NCBI GenBank assembly: GCA_009668015.1
Contig: WJYB01000002.1
Location: 248,001-312,000 of the forward strand
Length of the DNA: 64,000 bases
Source: Enterobacteriaceae bacterium RIT714
GTDB lineage: Bacteria; Pseudomonadota; Gammaproteobacteria; Enterobacterales; Enterobacteriaceae
Direction of reading: 5' to 3'
Shown here: positions 9,079 to 18,823 of the stretch, one piece after another
Numbering within the stretch: the stretch's first letter is position 1
Layout: the number at the start of each line of letters is the position of its first letter
Notes under the pieces: generated by a model
What the model saw: the letters and a program-made list of their open reading frames with translations, nothing else
Database searches by the model: none
Told to the model about the DNA's origin: nothing
Position numbers and translations under genes: made by a program

Positions 9079-11214
9079 TTACGTCAAAACATAGCCATAC
9101 AACCGCTTAATCCCATCTGCATCCTTCTCGCTGTAGACGCCCTGCAGCTCCGGTGAGAAGCCCGGCAGCAGATTCACGCCCTCTTCCAGCGCCAGGAAAT
9201 AGCGCTGGACCGCCCCGCCCCAGGCTTCGCCCGGCACGACGCACAGCACGCCCGGCGGATAGGGCAGCGCCCCTTCCGCGGCGATACGGCCTTCGGCTTC
9301 GCTGATGCGCACCAGCTCCACGTTACCGCGAATGTACTCCCGGTTCGCATCCTGCGGGTTCATCACCACAGGCGGGAAACTCTCCTGACGGAACATCGCT
9401 TTTTGCAGATCTTTCACGTTAAAACTGACGTACAGATCGTGCATCTCCTGACACAGTTCACGCAGGGTATAATCGCGGTAGCGCACCGGGTATTTATTGA
9501 AAATGGTCGGCAATACCTCCGCAAGCGGCGTGTCATTTTCGATATGCTGTTCAAACTGGCCAAGCATGGCCACCAGCTGCGCCATTTTCTCTGGACTCTC
9601 GGCAGGCGTCAGCAGGAAAAGGATCGAGTTGAGATCGCACTTCTCCGGCACAATGCCATTTTCACGCAGGTAGTGAGCAAGGATCGTCGCCGGAATACCA
9701 AACGCGGTGTAGTCACCGGTTTCCGCGTTGATCCCGGGCGTGGTGAGCAGCAGCTTGCACGGATCGACAAAATATTGCTCATCGGCATAACCTTCAAAAC
9801 CGTGCCACTTCGCACCCGGCTCGAAGCTGAAGAAACGACGCTCGCTGGCAATCGCGTGAGTCGGATGGTCCTGCCACGGTCGCCCCGCCACCACAGGCGG
9901 AATAAACGGTTTGATCATCTTACAGTTGGCGATAATCGCCTTACGCGCTTCAATCCCCAGCTCGACACACTCCGCCCACAGCCTGCGCCCGCTCTCACCT
10001 TCATGGATTTTTGCATTGATATCCAGCGCGGCAAACAGCGGATAAAACGGGCTGGTAGAGGCGTGAAGCATAAAAGCATTATTCAGACGCTTATGGGGGC
10101 AGAAACGGGCCTGTCCACGGATGTGGTTATCCTTTTTATGGATCTGCGACGTTTGCGAGAATCCGGCCTGCTGCTTATGCACCGATTGCGTCACGAAAAT
10201 GCCCGGATCGTTCTCGTTCAGCTCGAGCAACAGCGGCGAACTGTCCGCCATCATCGGGATAAACTGCTCATAGCCCACCCACGCGGAATCAAACAGAATG
10301 TAGTCGCACAGATGCCCGATTTTGTCGATCACCTGCCGGGCGTTATAGATCGTCCCGTCATAGGTGCCGAGCTGGATCACCGCCAGCCTAAACGGGCGGG
10401 CATCGTTAGCCTTGTCTGGAGCGACATCGCGGATCAGATTGCGCAGATACGTATCGTCAAAACAGTGCTCATCAATCCCGCCGATAAAACCAAACGGGTT
10501 ACGCGCCGCCTCCAGATACACCGGCGTCGCGCCAGCCTGAATCAGAGCCCCGTGATGGTTAGATTTGTGATTATTGCGGTCAAACAGCACCAGATCGCCA
10601 CGCGTCAGCAGCGCGTTAGTGACAACTTTATTCGCCGCAGAAGTGCCGTTGAGTACAAAGTAGGTTTTGTCGGCATTAAACACTTTTGCCGCGAACTTTT
10701 GCGCATCTTTGGCAGAACCCTCATGGATCAGCAAATCACCCAGCTTCACATCGGCGTTGCACATATCGGCACGAAACACGTTCTCACCAAAAAAGTCATA
10801 GAACTGTCGCCCCGCCGGATGCTTTTTGAAGAACGCACCGTGCTGATGTCCGGGACAGGCAAAGGTGCTGTTTCCCATCGCCACGTACTGGCTCAGAGTG
10901 TCAAAAAAGGGAGGCAGTAAGTTCTCTTCATAGCGACAGGCCGCCGCTTCCAGTTCCAGCAACTCCTGCGCTTTACCGCTTATCACCGCCGTCACACCTT
11001 CGGGCGCGTCGGTCTTTTCCTGCGAGAAGATGAACACCGGCAGCTGGAATCCCGAGCGTTTTAAGAGTGTCAGAATCCCACTGCGGCTCTCGGCCACGGT
11101 AATGACGACTGCCGCCACATCCGTAAAATCGGTGTCATCCAGCATCACCACTTCCCGGTGTGTGGAAAGAGCGGAAACCAGCTCATGGCTGGCGGCAATT
11201 TTTAATGATTTCAT
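9079..11214 (-). CDS. speC: Ornithine decarboxylase, biosynthetic
   Basis: 711 residues from MKSLKIAASHELV, equal in length to E. coli SpeC and alike along its full length. It converts ornithine to putrescine in the cytoplasm using pyridoxal phosphate. It has the N-terminal wing domain (about 1-105), the PLP domain with the lysine in TQSVHKQQAGF (about residue 355), and a C-terminal domain ending in LYGYVL. The frame is open 20 codons further upstream but that extension is not part of the family. The gene faces yqgA divergently, the order known from E. coli, which marks this stretch as chromosomal backbone. Confidence 0.98.
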   Translation of the reverse strand: MKSLKIAASHELVSALSTHREVVMLDDTDFTDVAAVVITVAESRSGILTLLKRSGFQLPVFIFSQEKTDAPEGVTAVISGKAQELLELEAAACRYEENLLPPFFDTLSQYVAMGNSTFACPGHQHGAFFKKHPAGRQFYDFFGENVFRADMCNADVKLGDLLIHEGSAKDAQKFAAKVFNADKTYFVLNGTSAANKVVTNALLTRGDLVLFDRNNHKSNHHGALIQAGATPVYLEAARNPFGFIGGIDEHCFDDTYLRNLIRDVAPDKANDARPFRLAVIQLGTYDGTIYNARQVIDKIGHLCDYILFDSAWVGYEQFIPMMADSSPLLLELNENDPGIFVTQSVHKQQAGFSQTSQIHKKDNHIRGQARFCPHKRLNNAFMLHASTSPFYPLFAALDINAKIHEGESGRRLWAECVELGIEARKAIIANCKMIKPFIPPVVAGRPWQDHPTHAIASERRFFSFEPGAKWHGFEGYADEQYFVDPCKLLLTTPGINAETGDYTAFGIPATILAHYLRENGIVPEKCDLNSILFLLTPAESPEKMAQLVAMLGQFEQHIENDTPLAEVLPTIFNKYPVRYRDYTLRELCQEMHDLYVSFNVKDLQKAMFRQESFPPVVMNPQDANREYIRGNVELVRISEAEGRIAAEGALPYPPGVLCVVPGEAWGGAVQRYFLALEEGVNLLPGFSPELQGVYSEKDADGIKRLYGYVLT

Positions 11215-11614
11215 ATGCACACATACCCGTTTCAGGGGAGTAAAAAGCCCCGGACAGCGTCGCAATCTGCCCAACGAATGTGTCTGACGGGATTTCAGCT
11301 CCGATCGCCAGACATCAGTAAAAGCAGAACGCGTCTGGTTTTAATGATGTCCTGCAATGAACCTGCGTTACCCTCACCGCATGGTGAGCGTAGAATAGAA
11401 AGCGGAGATACGGACAGGTTTTCGCACAGTGGCAGACTTCATCATCTTTGGCGGCTCCGTTATCCGTAGGGGAAATTTCGCGCAATAATGTCACCTTTTA
11501 TTTTTAGGCGCAAGAAAGAATCTTTATGCATTTTTTCTGCGCAGACCAGAGCGTTTATCGGCTTGTGCGTGCAATAATAATGCAATATCAATGATTAAAT
11601 AGCGGGAGTGAATT
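11215..11614. other. speC/yqgA divergent intergenic region
   Basis: About 400 bases hold the promoters of both genes. The yqgA side ends in GCGGGAG ahead of its GTG start. I see no RNA gene, clear operator or strong hairpin. Confidence 0.4.
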
Positions 11615-12328
11615 GTGGTAATTGGACCGTTTATTAATGCCGGTGCCGTGCTGCTGGGCGGCATACTGGGCGCTGTATTAAGTCAGCGCTTACCCGAGCG
11701 TATTCGCACTTCCATGCCCTCAATTTTTGGGCTTGCGTCGCTAGGCATCGGTATTTTGCTGGTCATCAAATGCGCCAATTTACCGGTGATGGTACTGGCA
11801 ACACTGCTCGGCGCGCTGATTGGTGAATTCTGTTATCTGGAAAAAGGGATTAACCGCGCGGTGAGCAGAGCCAAGAATCTCATCTCACGTCCTGGCAAAG
11901 CGGCAAGCGGCTCCCACGAGACGTTTATCCAAAACTATGTCGCCATCATTATTCTGTTTTGCGCCAGCGGGACGGGGATTTTTGGTTCGATGCAGGAAGG
12001 GATGACGGGCGATCCCAGTATTCTGATTGCTAAGGCATTTCTGGATTTCTTCACCGCGACGATTTTCGCCACAACGCTGGGTATTGCCGTAGCAGCGATT
12101 TGCGTCCCGATGCTGATGATTCAACTAGCGCTTGCCACCTGCGCCACGCTGATTTTACCGCTGACAACTCCCGCGATGATGGCAGACTTTACGGCTGTGG
12201 GCGGGTTGCTGTTGCTGGCGACAGGCTTGAGAATCTGCGGCATAAAGATGTTTGCGGTGGTAAATATGCTGCCAGCGCTGGTGCTGGCGATGCCGCTGTC
12301 AGCCCTGTGGACGCACTTTTTCGCCTGA
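11615..12328 (+). CDS. yqgA: DUF554 family inner-membrane protein YqgA
   Basis: 237 residues from a GTG start (GGGAG seven bases ahead), matching E. coli YqgA in length and start (MVIGPFINAGAVLLGG). Roughly six hydrophobic segments cover the chain, with the typical GASGTGIFGSMQEG-like loop seen here as ASGTGIFGSMQEGM near residue 122. The molecular function of the family is not established; it is a predicted membrane transporter or channel. Its place between speC and tRNA-Phe follows the E. coli order. Confidence 0.95.
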   Translation: MVIGPFINAGAVLLGGILGAVLSQRLPERIRTSMPSIFGLASLGIGILLVIKCANLPVMVLATLLGALIGEFCYLEKGINRAVSRAKNLISRPGKAASGSHETFIQNYVAIIILFCASGTGIFGSMQEGMTGDPSILIAKAFLDFFTATIFATTLGIAVAAICVPMLMIQLALATCATLILPLTTPAMMADFTAVGGLLLLATGLRICGIKMFAVVNMLPALVLAMPLSALWTHFFA

Positions 12329-12423
12329 GTTGGCAGCAAACTGGCGAGAGAGTGTGCAGTCCGTAGCGAAAACAATAAATTTCATTGACGCCAGAAGCGT
12401 GATCGGGTTTAATGCGCCCCGTT

Positions 12424-12499
12424 GCCCGGATAGCTCAGTCGGTAGAGCAGGGGATTGAAAATCCCCGTGTCCTTGGTTCGATTCCGAGTCCGGGCACCA
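12424..12499 (+). tRNA. pheV: tRNA-Phe (anticodon GAA)
   Basis: A 76-base cloverleaf: acceptor GCCCGGA pairs with TCCGGGC, D-arm GCTC..GAGC, anticodon stem GGGGA/TCCCC around TTGAAAA (anticodon GAA), T-arm with GGTTCGATTCC, and an encoded CCA end. It lies downstream of yqgA as pheV does in E. coli, a well-known integration site for genomic islands. A degenerate second copy of its 3' half is at 33702-33825. Confidence 0.98.
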
Positions 12500-12566
12500 C
12501 TATTTAGAAGAACCAGCCTACGGGCTGGTTTTTTGCTTTCTGGGGTTCCGGTAGATTTCTGATCAT
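12483..12566 (+). repeat. Left boundary repeat of the tRNA-Phe island
   Basis: The 3' end of the tRNA gene, its terminator and about 30 bases beyond match 33801-33884 with only a few differences. A second 22-base match links 12455-12476 to 33702-33723. These are the direct repeats expected from site-specific insertion at a tRNA 3' end and enclose about 21 kb. Confidence 0.85.
12511..12534 (+). terminator. Rho-independent terminator of tRNA-Phe
   Basis: AACCAGCC-tacg-GGCTGGTT followed by a T run, 11 bases after the CCA end. The same hairpin is repeated at 33829-33848. Confidence 0.95.
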
Positions 12567-12856
12567 ACTGATTACCATTGCTAATGTCCTTCTTCTTCTT
12601 GCCAGTCCGAGCTTTTGTCAAAGACAGTTACTCATCTCTGGTTGCGTTGGGTTGTCAGTTAGATGTTAATTTTTCGAAAAAAACATTTTGAATTACCACG
12701 ATTTTCATGACAAATATAAATTCAGATTGACTGATAATGCATCACCAGATCTTTAACCACAGCTGCATACGTTTGTTGCTTAAGCTGAATTATTTGCGGT
12801 TCGAGACTATTAATGCTGTTTTTTTATCGCTCAACATTGGGATAACTTTATATTCT

Positions 12857-13173
12857 TCATTCATCGGCGACCAAACTGCCATTCACCCGATGCAACATCC
12901 ACCAGCGTGAAACGTACCAGATACGCAGCGAGGCCATTTCTGTAAATTTTTCGTTTATATAATCTGACCAGAACGTTTTTTTGGTGACGGGATCGTACTG
13001 ACCAGACTGCAATGCATCCTGATAACGAATTATCGTTTGCTGATGAACTTTGGCAGCAATATTGCGCAGCGCATGCATCCAGTTCGTATTTTCTGCGTCT
13101 ATTACTTCATTGTTCTTATCCTGCCCTTTACTACAGAATTTTTTTCTTTTTTCATCGATCTTTGATTTGTCAT
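12857..13173 (-). pseudogene. Small unrecognised gene with an apparent frameshift at a poly-A tract
   Basis: The frame that ends at 12857 is open without a stop up to about 13184 but has no early start codon; its first ATG (13078) would give 73 residues beginning MHALRNIAAKVHQQ. An ATG at 13173 in the neighbouring frame reads MTNQRSMKKEK and would join the long frame by a -1 shift at seven A's (coding strand, 13139-13145). The joined product would have about 105 residues, be basic at its start and contain SLRIWYVSRWWMLHRVNG near its end. I do not recognise the family and see no good ribosome-binding site. It could be a decayed island gene, a slippage-dependent gene, or simply the 73-residue frame. 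Confidence 0.4.
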
Positions 13174-13308
13174 TATATAATTAGGGGGAGTTTTACTTGC
13201 TGTGATAATTATACCCCTTCACCAGAGGCCAACAAAACAGAATAACTCAACGCACTCCCCCAAATTACTTATGCGCTTGCCATTTTGATAATCAATAAAA
13301 ACATATAC

Positions 13309-15825
13309 CTAAAATGCATAGCGAATACCTATCATCCCGCCCATATTCTGATAGTGGTTTGCCCCTTTTTGCAGACCCGCTTCTGCGATGACGTCAAGTC
13401 CGGAAAATAACTGCGCACGAATACCTGGCTTAATTTCAAATATATCAGGAGTGCCATCAACGTCGGTTGTGATGTCATCGATCGAGACACCCGCCTGTTT
13501 ACTATTATGTAACCAGCTCACTTCAACAAACGGCCTGAGTGCTGGCGAGTCAACCGCAACTCGGATCCCCGTGCGGGTCAGAACATTATTCTTGCCAGTG
13601 GATTTCACCCTGCTACCGTTGCTTTCTTGATGATCGTCGGCATCTACGCCCATCCATATTGTCTGGATCTGAGGCTGCAATACCAGTTTACGAGAATTAG
13701 CGAGGGGCAGAGAAAAAGTATAGCCCAGCTCAGTGGAGGCGGTTAGGCCCTGAGAATGATAAGACTCATTCGCCAACTGTTCGCCTTTCACGTTATTTTT
13801 GAACGCGCTGTATTGCACCCAGTTATCACTGTAGAACCCATGGTGCTGCTGTTCATCCGCATACCACGTCATGTTGATCCCACTGCTGTATCCGTTCACT
13901 GAGTTCTTAGAACGATAACCAGTAATATCAGACTCAGAGTGTCCGCGGCTGGAACCATACCCTGCCATTACGCCAAAATGTAACGCACCACGTTGTCCCA
14001 CGGAGAAACGCGTAACCTCGCCCCCCAGTTGGGTGACATATTGATTGCCCACATTTTCAAGCTGGCCACCAGCACGCGACTGCTGATGGGTACCGCTCTG
14101 ACGAAACCACAACGTTGAAGCAACGTTATTCGCGGGTTGCCGGTCCGTCAGTCTTGTAACAAACATCGAATTCGTCGCCGCATTGTTGACGGCATAGCTC
14201 CCGACTTCGGGGCGGAGTACCGGTGCTGTAACAACGGCGCTCGCACTCGTCTGTGGCGATATCGTCGGAAAGTCGTTCGCAGGGGGTCGCTGCTGCGGCT
14301 TCGAGCTCAAAAACCAGCGGCTTCCGTCTGACCGACTTACCTCCTCCCTATGCAAAAAGTAATCGTAGCGACCAGCGATAATGCGCCCTTTTTGGACAAA
14401 GGTGTTCTCGGACGAACGCCCCCCCACCGTGATGATCTCTATTCCTTCAAGAGTGCTGGCCCCAGTCCCCCCGACGTTTGTCACTGCAACCTCTGTCATA
14501 CCCGAAGCATTTCCGGCAATCGTCATGTGCTCAATGGGTGAAGCGTCACCGTTTAGCCGCCCGTTTAAATGGAGCGTACTGTTTGCCTGTCCTTCAAAAT
14601 CCCCCGTAATTGCCAGCGTATTTCCTGCCACACGCCCTGCCGGGCTGAGGAAAATATCCCCCGCATTAATAAGATTGCCCGCAAGCGTGAAAACAGAACC
14701 GTGCCCGGAGGTTGACGACTCTTCAAAAGCCATCATCCCCTGATTGAAGAGTTGCCCCTTAAGCGTGCCGTTATCGCCCATTGCGAGAATCCCACCTTTC
14801 TCAACCGTGGCTCCCCCGCCGCCTTCGATAGTCAGAGTGCCGCCAAGTGTGAGGTTGCCCGCGACGTCCAGCACGTCATCGTCAGTACCAAATGCTTGCA
14901 GGATCCCATTCAATATCCATTCACTATTCTGTTGAACGGTAATTCGGCCTAACCCATTATCGGCGAGGTTTGAGAGAAAATTACCGTCTTCACGCCCCTT
15001 CCCTGCCAGAACGAGTTTATTATTCTGGCCATTACTCAACAGTGCGGTCCCCTCTTTACCCGCAAGCTGAGACCCGGTTTGTAGAATAAGGTCATTATTC
15101 CCCCCCGCCATTAAAATCGCAGGTGCCCCCAGACTCTCGATTTTCCCCGCATTGACCACCTGGCTATCGGTATTGATGACAATGGCTTCATGCTTATTCG
15201 CCGCAATCTTACCGATATTCAGTATCTGAAGAGGGCCAGAATCCCGGGCATCAATGCCACGTTCTTCGCCCGTGATATCCCCACGATTACGGATAATAGC
15301 CAGATTGTTATTAATACTGATTGCGTTCCCGAGAGTCGCATTGATGGTGCCATCATTATTCACGCTCTGCTGACCATAACCCAGCATAATGGCGTGGTCA
15401 TCGCCGCGAATAATCCCCCCACGCATATTATTAAGTACGCCATGGTTAAAAAAAGCGACACCTGCCGAGCGGGGAGCTTCATTTGGGCCACTGATGACGC
15501 CATAGTTTGTCAGTGTTACTGACTCGGGCAGAGCAATACCGGGAAAAGGCGATAAATCAGGTAAAGGATAAATCACCGGAGAAATATCGATTAAGTTTGA
15601 TTTCCCCGGAATGGTGATAGCGCTTTGGCGCCAGGAATTTGAGGAGACAGTTATATTCTTTTCAACGATATAATCAGTATCAGAAAAAAGGAACCAGCCA
15701 CTATCCGAATCCCCCAGGTGAGTCGCTGCGATCGTCATTGAAGGGTATAACATCATCAGGATTAAGTGACACAATGTGGTAGCATTAAAACTACCGTAAA
15801 TCGTACGTTTCAAATGATAAAACAT
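13309..15825 (-). CDS. Autotransporter with C-terminal beta-barrel
   Basis: 838 residues. The start has a long basic-hydrophobic signal region (cleavage likely after TIAA near residue 34). Residues about 100-470 form a passenger with many repeats of the type N-x-G-x-I-x-A/G, GDITGEERGIDARDSG and LTLGGTLTIEGGGG, typical of a beta-helix like the AidA/pertactin families. The last 280 or so residues are an autotransporter barrel that starts around NSMFVTRLTDRQ and ends in GIRYAF, with the terminal Phe needed by the BAM complex. It should display the passenger on the surface. It is monocistronic, in AT-rich DNA next to the membrane regulator at 16615. The ligand is unknown. Confidence 0.9.
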   Translation of the reverse strand: MFYHLKRTIYGSFNATTLCHLILMMLYPSMTIAATHLGDSDSGWFLFSDTDYIVEKNITVSSNSWRQSAITIPGKSNLIDISPVIYPLPDLSPFPGIALPESVTLTNYGVISGPNEAPRSAGVAFFNHGVLNNMRGGIIRGDDHAIMLGYGQQSVNNDGTINATLGNAISINNNLAIIRNRGDITGEERGIDARDSGPLQILNIGKIAANKHEAIVINTDSQVVNAGKIESLGAPAILMAGGNNDLILQTGSQLAGKEGTALLSNGQNNKLVLAGKGREDGNFLSNLADNGLGRITVQQNSEWILNGILQAFGTDDDVLDVAGNLTLGGTLTIEGGGGATVEKGGILAMGDNGTLKGQLFNQGMMAFEESSTSGHGSVFTLAGNLINAGDIFLSPAGRVAGNTLAITGDFEGQANSTLHLNGRLNGDASPIEHMTIAGNASGMTEVAVTNVGGTGASTLEGIEIITVGGRSSENTFVQKGRIIAGRYDYFLHREEVSRSDGSRWFLSSKPQQRPPANDFPTISPQTSASAVVTAPVLRPEVGSYAVNNAATNSMFVTRLTDRQPANNVASTLWFRQSGTHQQSRAGGQLENVGNQYVTQLGGEVTRFSVGQRGALHFGVMAGYGSSRGHSESDITGYRSKNSVNGYSSGINMTWYADEQQHHGFYSDNWVQYSAFKNNVKGEQLANESYHSQGLTASTELGYTFSLPLANSRKLVLQPQIQTIWMGVDADDHQESNGSRVKSTGKNNVLTRTGIRVAVDSPALRPFVEVSWLHNSKQAGVSIDDITTDVDGTPDIFEIKPGIRAQLFSGLDVIAEAGLQKGANHYQNMGGMIGIRYAF

Positions 15826-16614
15826 TTTTCTTCCAGAAGTAATGATAACGACACCAGCCTTATATGCAATAACTTAAACCTACAAAGCCTGCTAACAATA
15901 ATCCGTTAAAGTAAAAAATGAATAAAAATGTAATGGTCATAAGTATCCTTATGACACGTTTTTATTTACAAGCAGTATCACCACCTCTGACTGTAAGACT
16001 TATCGCATTATTATTAATGAATTCATCAGGTAACAATACCATTGTGGCACTGCGGTTTAGCGCCCTGGCAAACACTCAATATGTTAATAGTTTACCATGG
16101 TTATCAAGTGGGTACTTTAAAGAGGTTGCTCATGTAAATCAACCCTGATACAGAATAAATATAATTCATTACTATCAATAAGTTACTTGGAAAACACGGC
16201 AAAACTCATTGTTTTTCATAACATTTCACAACCTTCATACGCAAACACAAAAACTTCATATGAAGCAAAATAATTATCATTCACAACCAAAAGGGAGGCG
16301 AAACAGACTAAAACATGAAGTGTTACTGAAAAGAGTTCCGGGTTTATTCGACAGTATGCGATAAGTGTTTGATGGGAGGTATATTTGTTTTATCTTTTTT
16401 TCAGGAAAATAGAGCATTTTTTAAAATAGCACATATCCTTTCATATAAAAAAACAGAGCCGGAATAGCAATATCTTATTAACAGTTATTGCTTAAACCGC
16501 GCTGCATGTTAGACTTCGCCTCAGAAAATTAGCTTACCTTGATTTCAACCATTGCAATCTGCGATGAACTCGCTCATTTTTCTTGTAAGTTTAGAAGTTT
16601 ATTCAGGAATACTC
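15826..16614. other. AT-rich gap between autotransporter and regulator
   Basis: About 790 bases lie between the divergent autotransporter and winged-helix gene. One frame of 76 codons (15918-16148, rightward) is present but its product is unlike known proteins and it lacks a clear ribosome-binding site. I see nothing else that can be supported; the region probably holds both promoters. Confidence 0.4.
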
Positions 16615-17199
16615 ATGACCCGATACATTATTAATGACACGCTTATTTTCGACAGCGCTATAGCAAAGCTGTCGTTTGCTGACAATGGTGATAAACGCAG
16701 TACTGGGCTTTCAGCACCTGCTGCAAGATGCCTGGAAAACCTCATTATTTCTCGTGGAAATGTGCTGAACAAAATAACGTTACTTGAAAAATCCTGGAAT
16801 GATTATGGGTTTATCGTCACCGATAACAGCGTTAATCAGGTTATCTCACACCTTCGCAAGGGCTTCGAACGTTTAGGTTTTAGTAAAGATATTATCGTGA
16901 CAGTGCCAAAGCTGGGGTATCAGTTTAACCCAGAATATAAAGTCGATATTCTGCGTATAGAAACTGGAGAACCTCAGGAAAGCCACGATCCTCCGGGAAA
17001 TGAGATACCCAGTGATGCAGGAGCAATAAAGAACGGCTCGCCGCCGCTGCGATTAGCATTTCGTCGCTATAAAATGGTATTTATTGCCGCAGGCGTGACC
17101 ACCATCATCCATTTGGTTTTTAGTATTGGCGAATATGCTTTGAAATCAGCAGGCTTACATCAGCGTATGATAGATTGCCTGCTGTCTTATTTGCGCTAA
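16615..17199 (+). CDS. Membrane-anchored winged-helix transcription regulator (ToxR/CadC type)
   Basis: 194 residues from MTRYIINDTLIFD, chosen because CAGGAA precedes that ATG; the frame is open 21 codons further. The N-terminal 100 residues form an OmpR-type winged helix with LSAPAARCLENLI, SVNQVISHLRKGFERLG and VPKLGYQF at the wing. A single membrane segment (about 154-178, MVFIAAGVTTIIHLVF) is followed by only a short tail. Proteins of this layout bind DNA from the membrane and often control fimbriae or virulence genes. It ends convergently with the fimbrial operon, overlapping the last gene by 4 bases. A role in the autotransporter or fimbriae is an inference from position. Confidence 0.82.
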   Translation: MTRYIINDTLIFDSAIAKLSFADNGDKRSTGLSAPAARCLENLIISRGNVLNKITLLEKSWNDYGFIVTDNSVNQVISHLRKGFERLGFSKDIIVTVPKLGYQFNPEYKVDILRIETGEPQESHDPPGNEIPSDAGAIKNGSPPLRLAFRRYKMVFIAAGVTTIIHLVFSIGEYALKSAGLHQRMIDCLLSYLR

Positions 17200-18386
17200 C
17201 GCGTGCTCAGGGTAATCTTGATCGGCGTGTAGGGAAATACGCCCTCAGGCAACGTGCGATCGGTATAGAGATCGGCTCCCAGGCAATAAAGCATCATATT
17301 CCCTCCCTGACCGATCTCATCCAGCGCTTCCAGGACCACCTCAGGCATGGGCACATTAAGATCCAGAGGCTTATCTTTGACATCATCGATTTTTCGCCCA
17401 TTGAACGTTTCAGTTTTCAACGTAAAGAGTATGTTTTCGAGCGTATCAACCTGCTTGCCTTTCTTCACATTGACAAAAAATGTGCTGAAGTTTTGCTTAG
17501 CAATCTTCTGCTTCTTAAGGCTTTTACGGATCCCGTCGATAGAAGCCTTAGTGCGCTTATCCAGTTCATTATCATAACGCTTTAATAATTCACCCAGATC
17601 CTTATGTACCGCTTTCACAGCGGGTTTACTGCTGACAATACCGGCCAAAATCCCCTGTTTAAGCCCTTCTTCGCTGTAGGGAATCGACAGATCCTTCAGC
17701 TGAACAACCGTTTTACGGATATTCCCAGCCAGAGACAACCCTAATGCCCATGACTGCTTATCAACATCACTGGTGGCTATCCAGATAGCGGCGTCTCCCG
17801 TGCGAGGCTCGCGGTGCTTCTGTTGCAATGCTTTCAGTGAGGTTTGCAAATTTGCCCTGTCCAGTTGTTGTTGCTTTTTATCCACCGTGATTTGAGTGTT
17901 AAGCTGTTTTATCTCACTGAGCAGTTTTTGGTTTTCTGCACTGACAACGGCCATCTCTTTCACCAATGCGATAAATTGCCGGCTTTTCGTCGGATCGGCT
18001 CCTTTTTTCTCTACGCTCATGTGTCGCTCTTTAAGCTGTGATGTAATCAGACGCTTTTCAGCTGCCATACTCAGAAGCTGCTGCTTAAGAGCCGCAATTT
18101 CGCGCCCCGCGTCAGGCGGATTTTGCTTTGAGTCTGTTTTTTTGCGTTTTCTGAGGTTAGCTTCGTCGGTTGTGACGCGAATTTGACTGGCTGATTGCGC
18201 TTTGTCAGTCTGCGGTAAAGCGAGAAATTTCCCTGGCGGAATTATCGGCTGTTCAGCGTTTGGTGCATGGGGTAGTTCGGGCAAAGACAGATTATCGATT
18301 GACGAAAGAAATTCCTGCTGTTCACTGGCCTGGGCCATTGGCAGTAAACAAGACTGAATTAACATGAAAAGGATTTTTTTATTCAT
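17196..18386 (-). CDS. Secreted Mip/FKBP-like protein, last gene of the fimbrial operon
   Basis: 396 residues from MNKKILFMLIQSC; signal peptide ends near AQAS. A linker with basic and coiled-coil stretches (about 70-190) leads to a segment QSWALGLSLAGNI (near 215) like the N-terminal dimerisation domain of Mip/FkpA peptidyl-prolyl isomerases. The end, KPLDLNVPMPEVVLEAL..GGNMMLYCLGADLY..IKITL, can be laid on the FKBP catalytic fold, but the usual aromatic active-site residues are largely missing and the domain is shortened. It is probably a periplasmic chaperone or a degenerate isomerase for fimbrial assembly. Its start lies 1-2 bases from the lipoprotein stop, so it is co-transcribed. Confidence 0.65.
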   Translation of the reverse strand: MNKKILFMLIQSCLLPMAQASEQQEFLSSIDNLSLPELPHAPNAEQPIIPPGKFLALPQTDKAQSASQIRVTTDEANLRKRKKTDSKQNPPDAGREIAALKQQLLSMAAEKRLITSQLKERHMSVEKKGADPTKSRQFIALVKEMAVVSAENQKLLSEIKQLNTQITVDKKQQQLDRANLQTSLKALQQKHREPRTGDAAIWIATSDVDKQSWALGLSLAGNIRKTVVQLKDLSIPYSEEGLKQGILAGIVSSKPAVKAVHKDLGELLKRYDNELDKRTKASIDGIRKSLKKQKIAKQNFSTFFVNVKKGKQVDTLENILFTLKTETFNGRKIDDVKDKPLDLNVPMPEVVLEALDEIGQGGNMMLYCLGADLYTDRTLPEGVFPYTPIKITLSTR

Positions 18387-18387
18387 A

Positions 18388-18747
18388 TTACCGACTCTGG
18401 ATCTCAAGGGCCTTATCTTTCATTTCGGCAAGCAACTTTTGAGATATTTCATTACAAATGTTATTTATTTTGTACTGGTAGAGCGGAGTAATAATTGACT
18501 GTGAATCATTACGGATATGATGGATAGCGCCAGAGTAGTCTTTCGTTATCTTAATCATCGCGACCAGGTTGGTATAATCTTTCTCGTATTTAGCACGATT
18601 AATTTTAACCAGCGAAGAGGCTTCTGAGACACAATAAGAAAACGGCCCAGAACGGGATGGCTCCATTTTGTTTTTTCGTGGTGTGCAGGCGGTAGAAAGG
18701 GCCATAGTCAACATAATAATACTGATGTGTTTAAGGGTATGTGTCAT
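18388..18747 (-). CDS. Small lipoprotein of the fimbrial operon
   Basis: 119 residues. The N-terminus is a lipoprotein signal with the lipobox LSTAC; the cysteine at position 21 would be lipidated. The following residues (TPRKNKM) do not suggest inner-membrane retention. The mature part is helical and rich in Lys/Ile with two or three further cysteines, and I recognise no domain. It lies between the adhesin candidate and the Mip-like gene, and may anchor or help an assembly partner. Confidence 0.75.
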   Translation of the reverse strand: MTHTLKHISIIMLTMALSTACTPRKNKMEPSRSGPFSYCVSEASSLVKINRAKYEKDYTNLVAMIKITKDYSGAIHHIRNDSQSIITPLYQYKINNICNEISQKLLAEMKDKALEIQSR

Positions 18748-18823
18748 AACAATCTTCTTTGAGTAAAAAAGCCAGAGGACGACGCTCTGGCAAAAGTGAT
18801 AACAGAGATGGCTTAGGTCTTTT

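Noticed and set aside
8780..9156. Overlapping rightward frames of 60-104 codons within the repeat array
   Set aside because: They are made by the GC-rich 45-46 bp repeats in several frames at once, with no ribosome-binding site and no family resemblance.
9403..10920. 505-codon open frame on the plus strand
   Set aside because: It is antisense to the whole middle of speC and arises from speC codon use; the translation resembles no protein.
12409..12621. 70-codon leftward frame over the tRNA gene
   Set aside because: Antisense to tRNA-Phe and its terminator.
15918..16148. 76-codon rightward frame between autotransporter and regulator
   Set aside because: AT-rich, no clear ribosome-binding site, no recognisable motif beyond a hydrophobic stretch; too weak to call.
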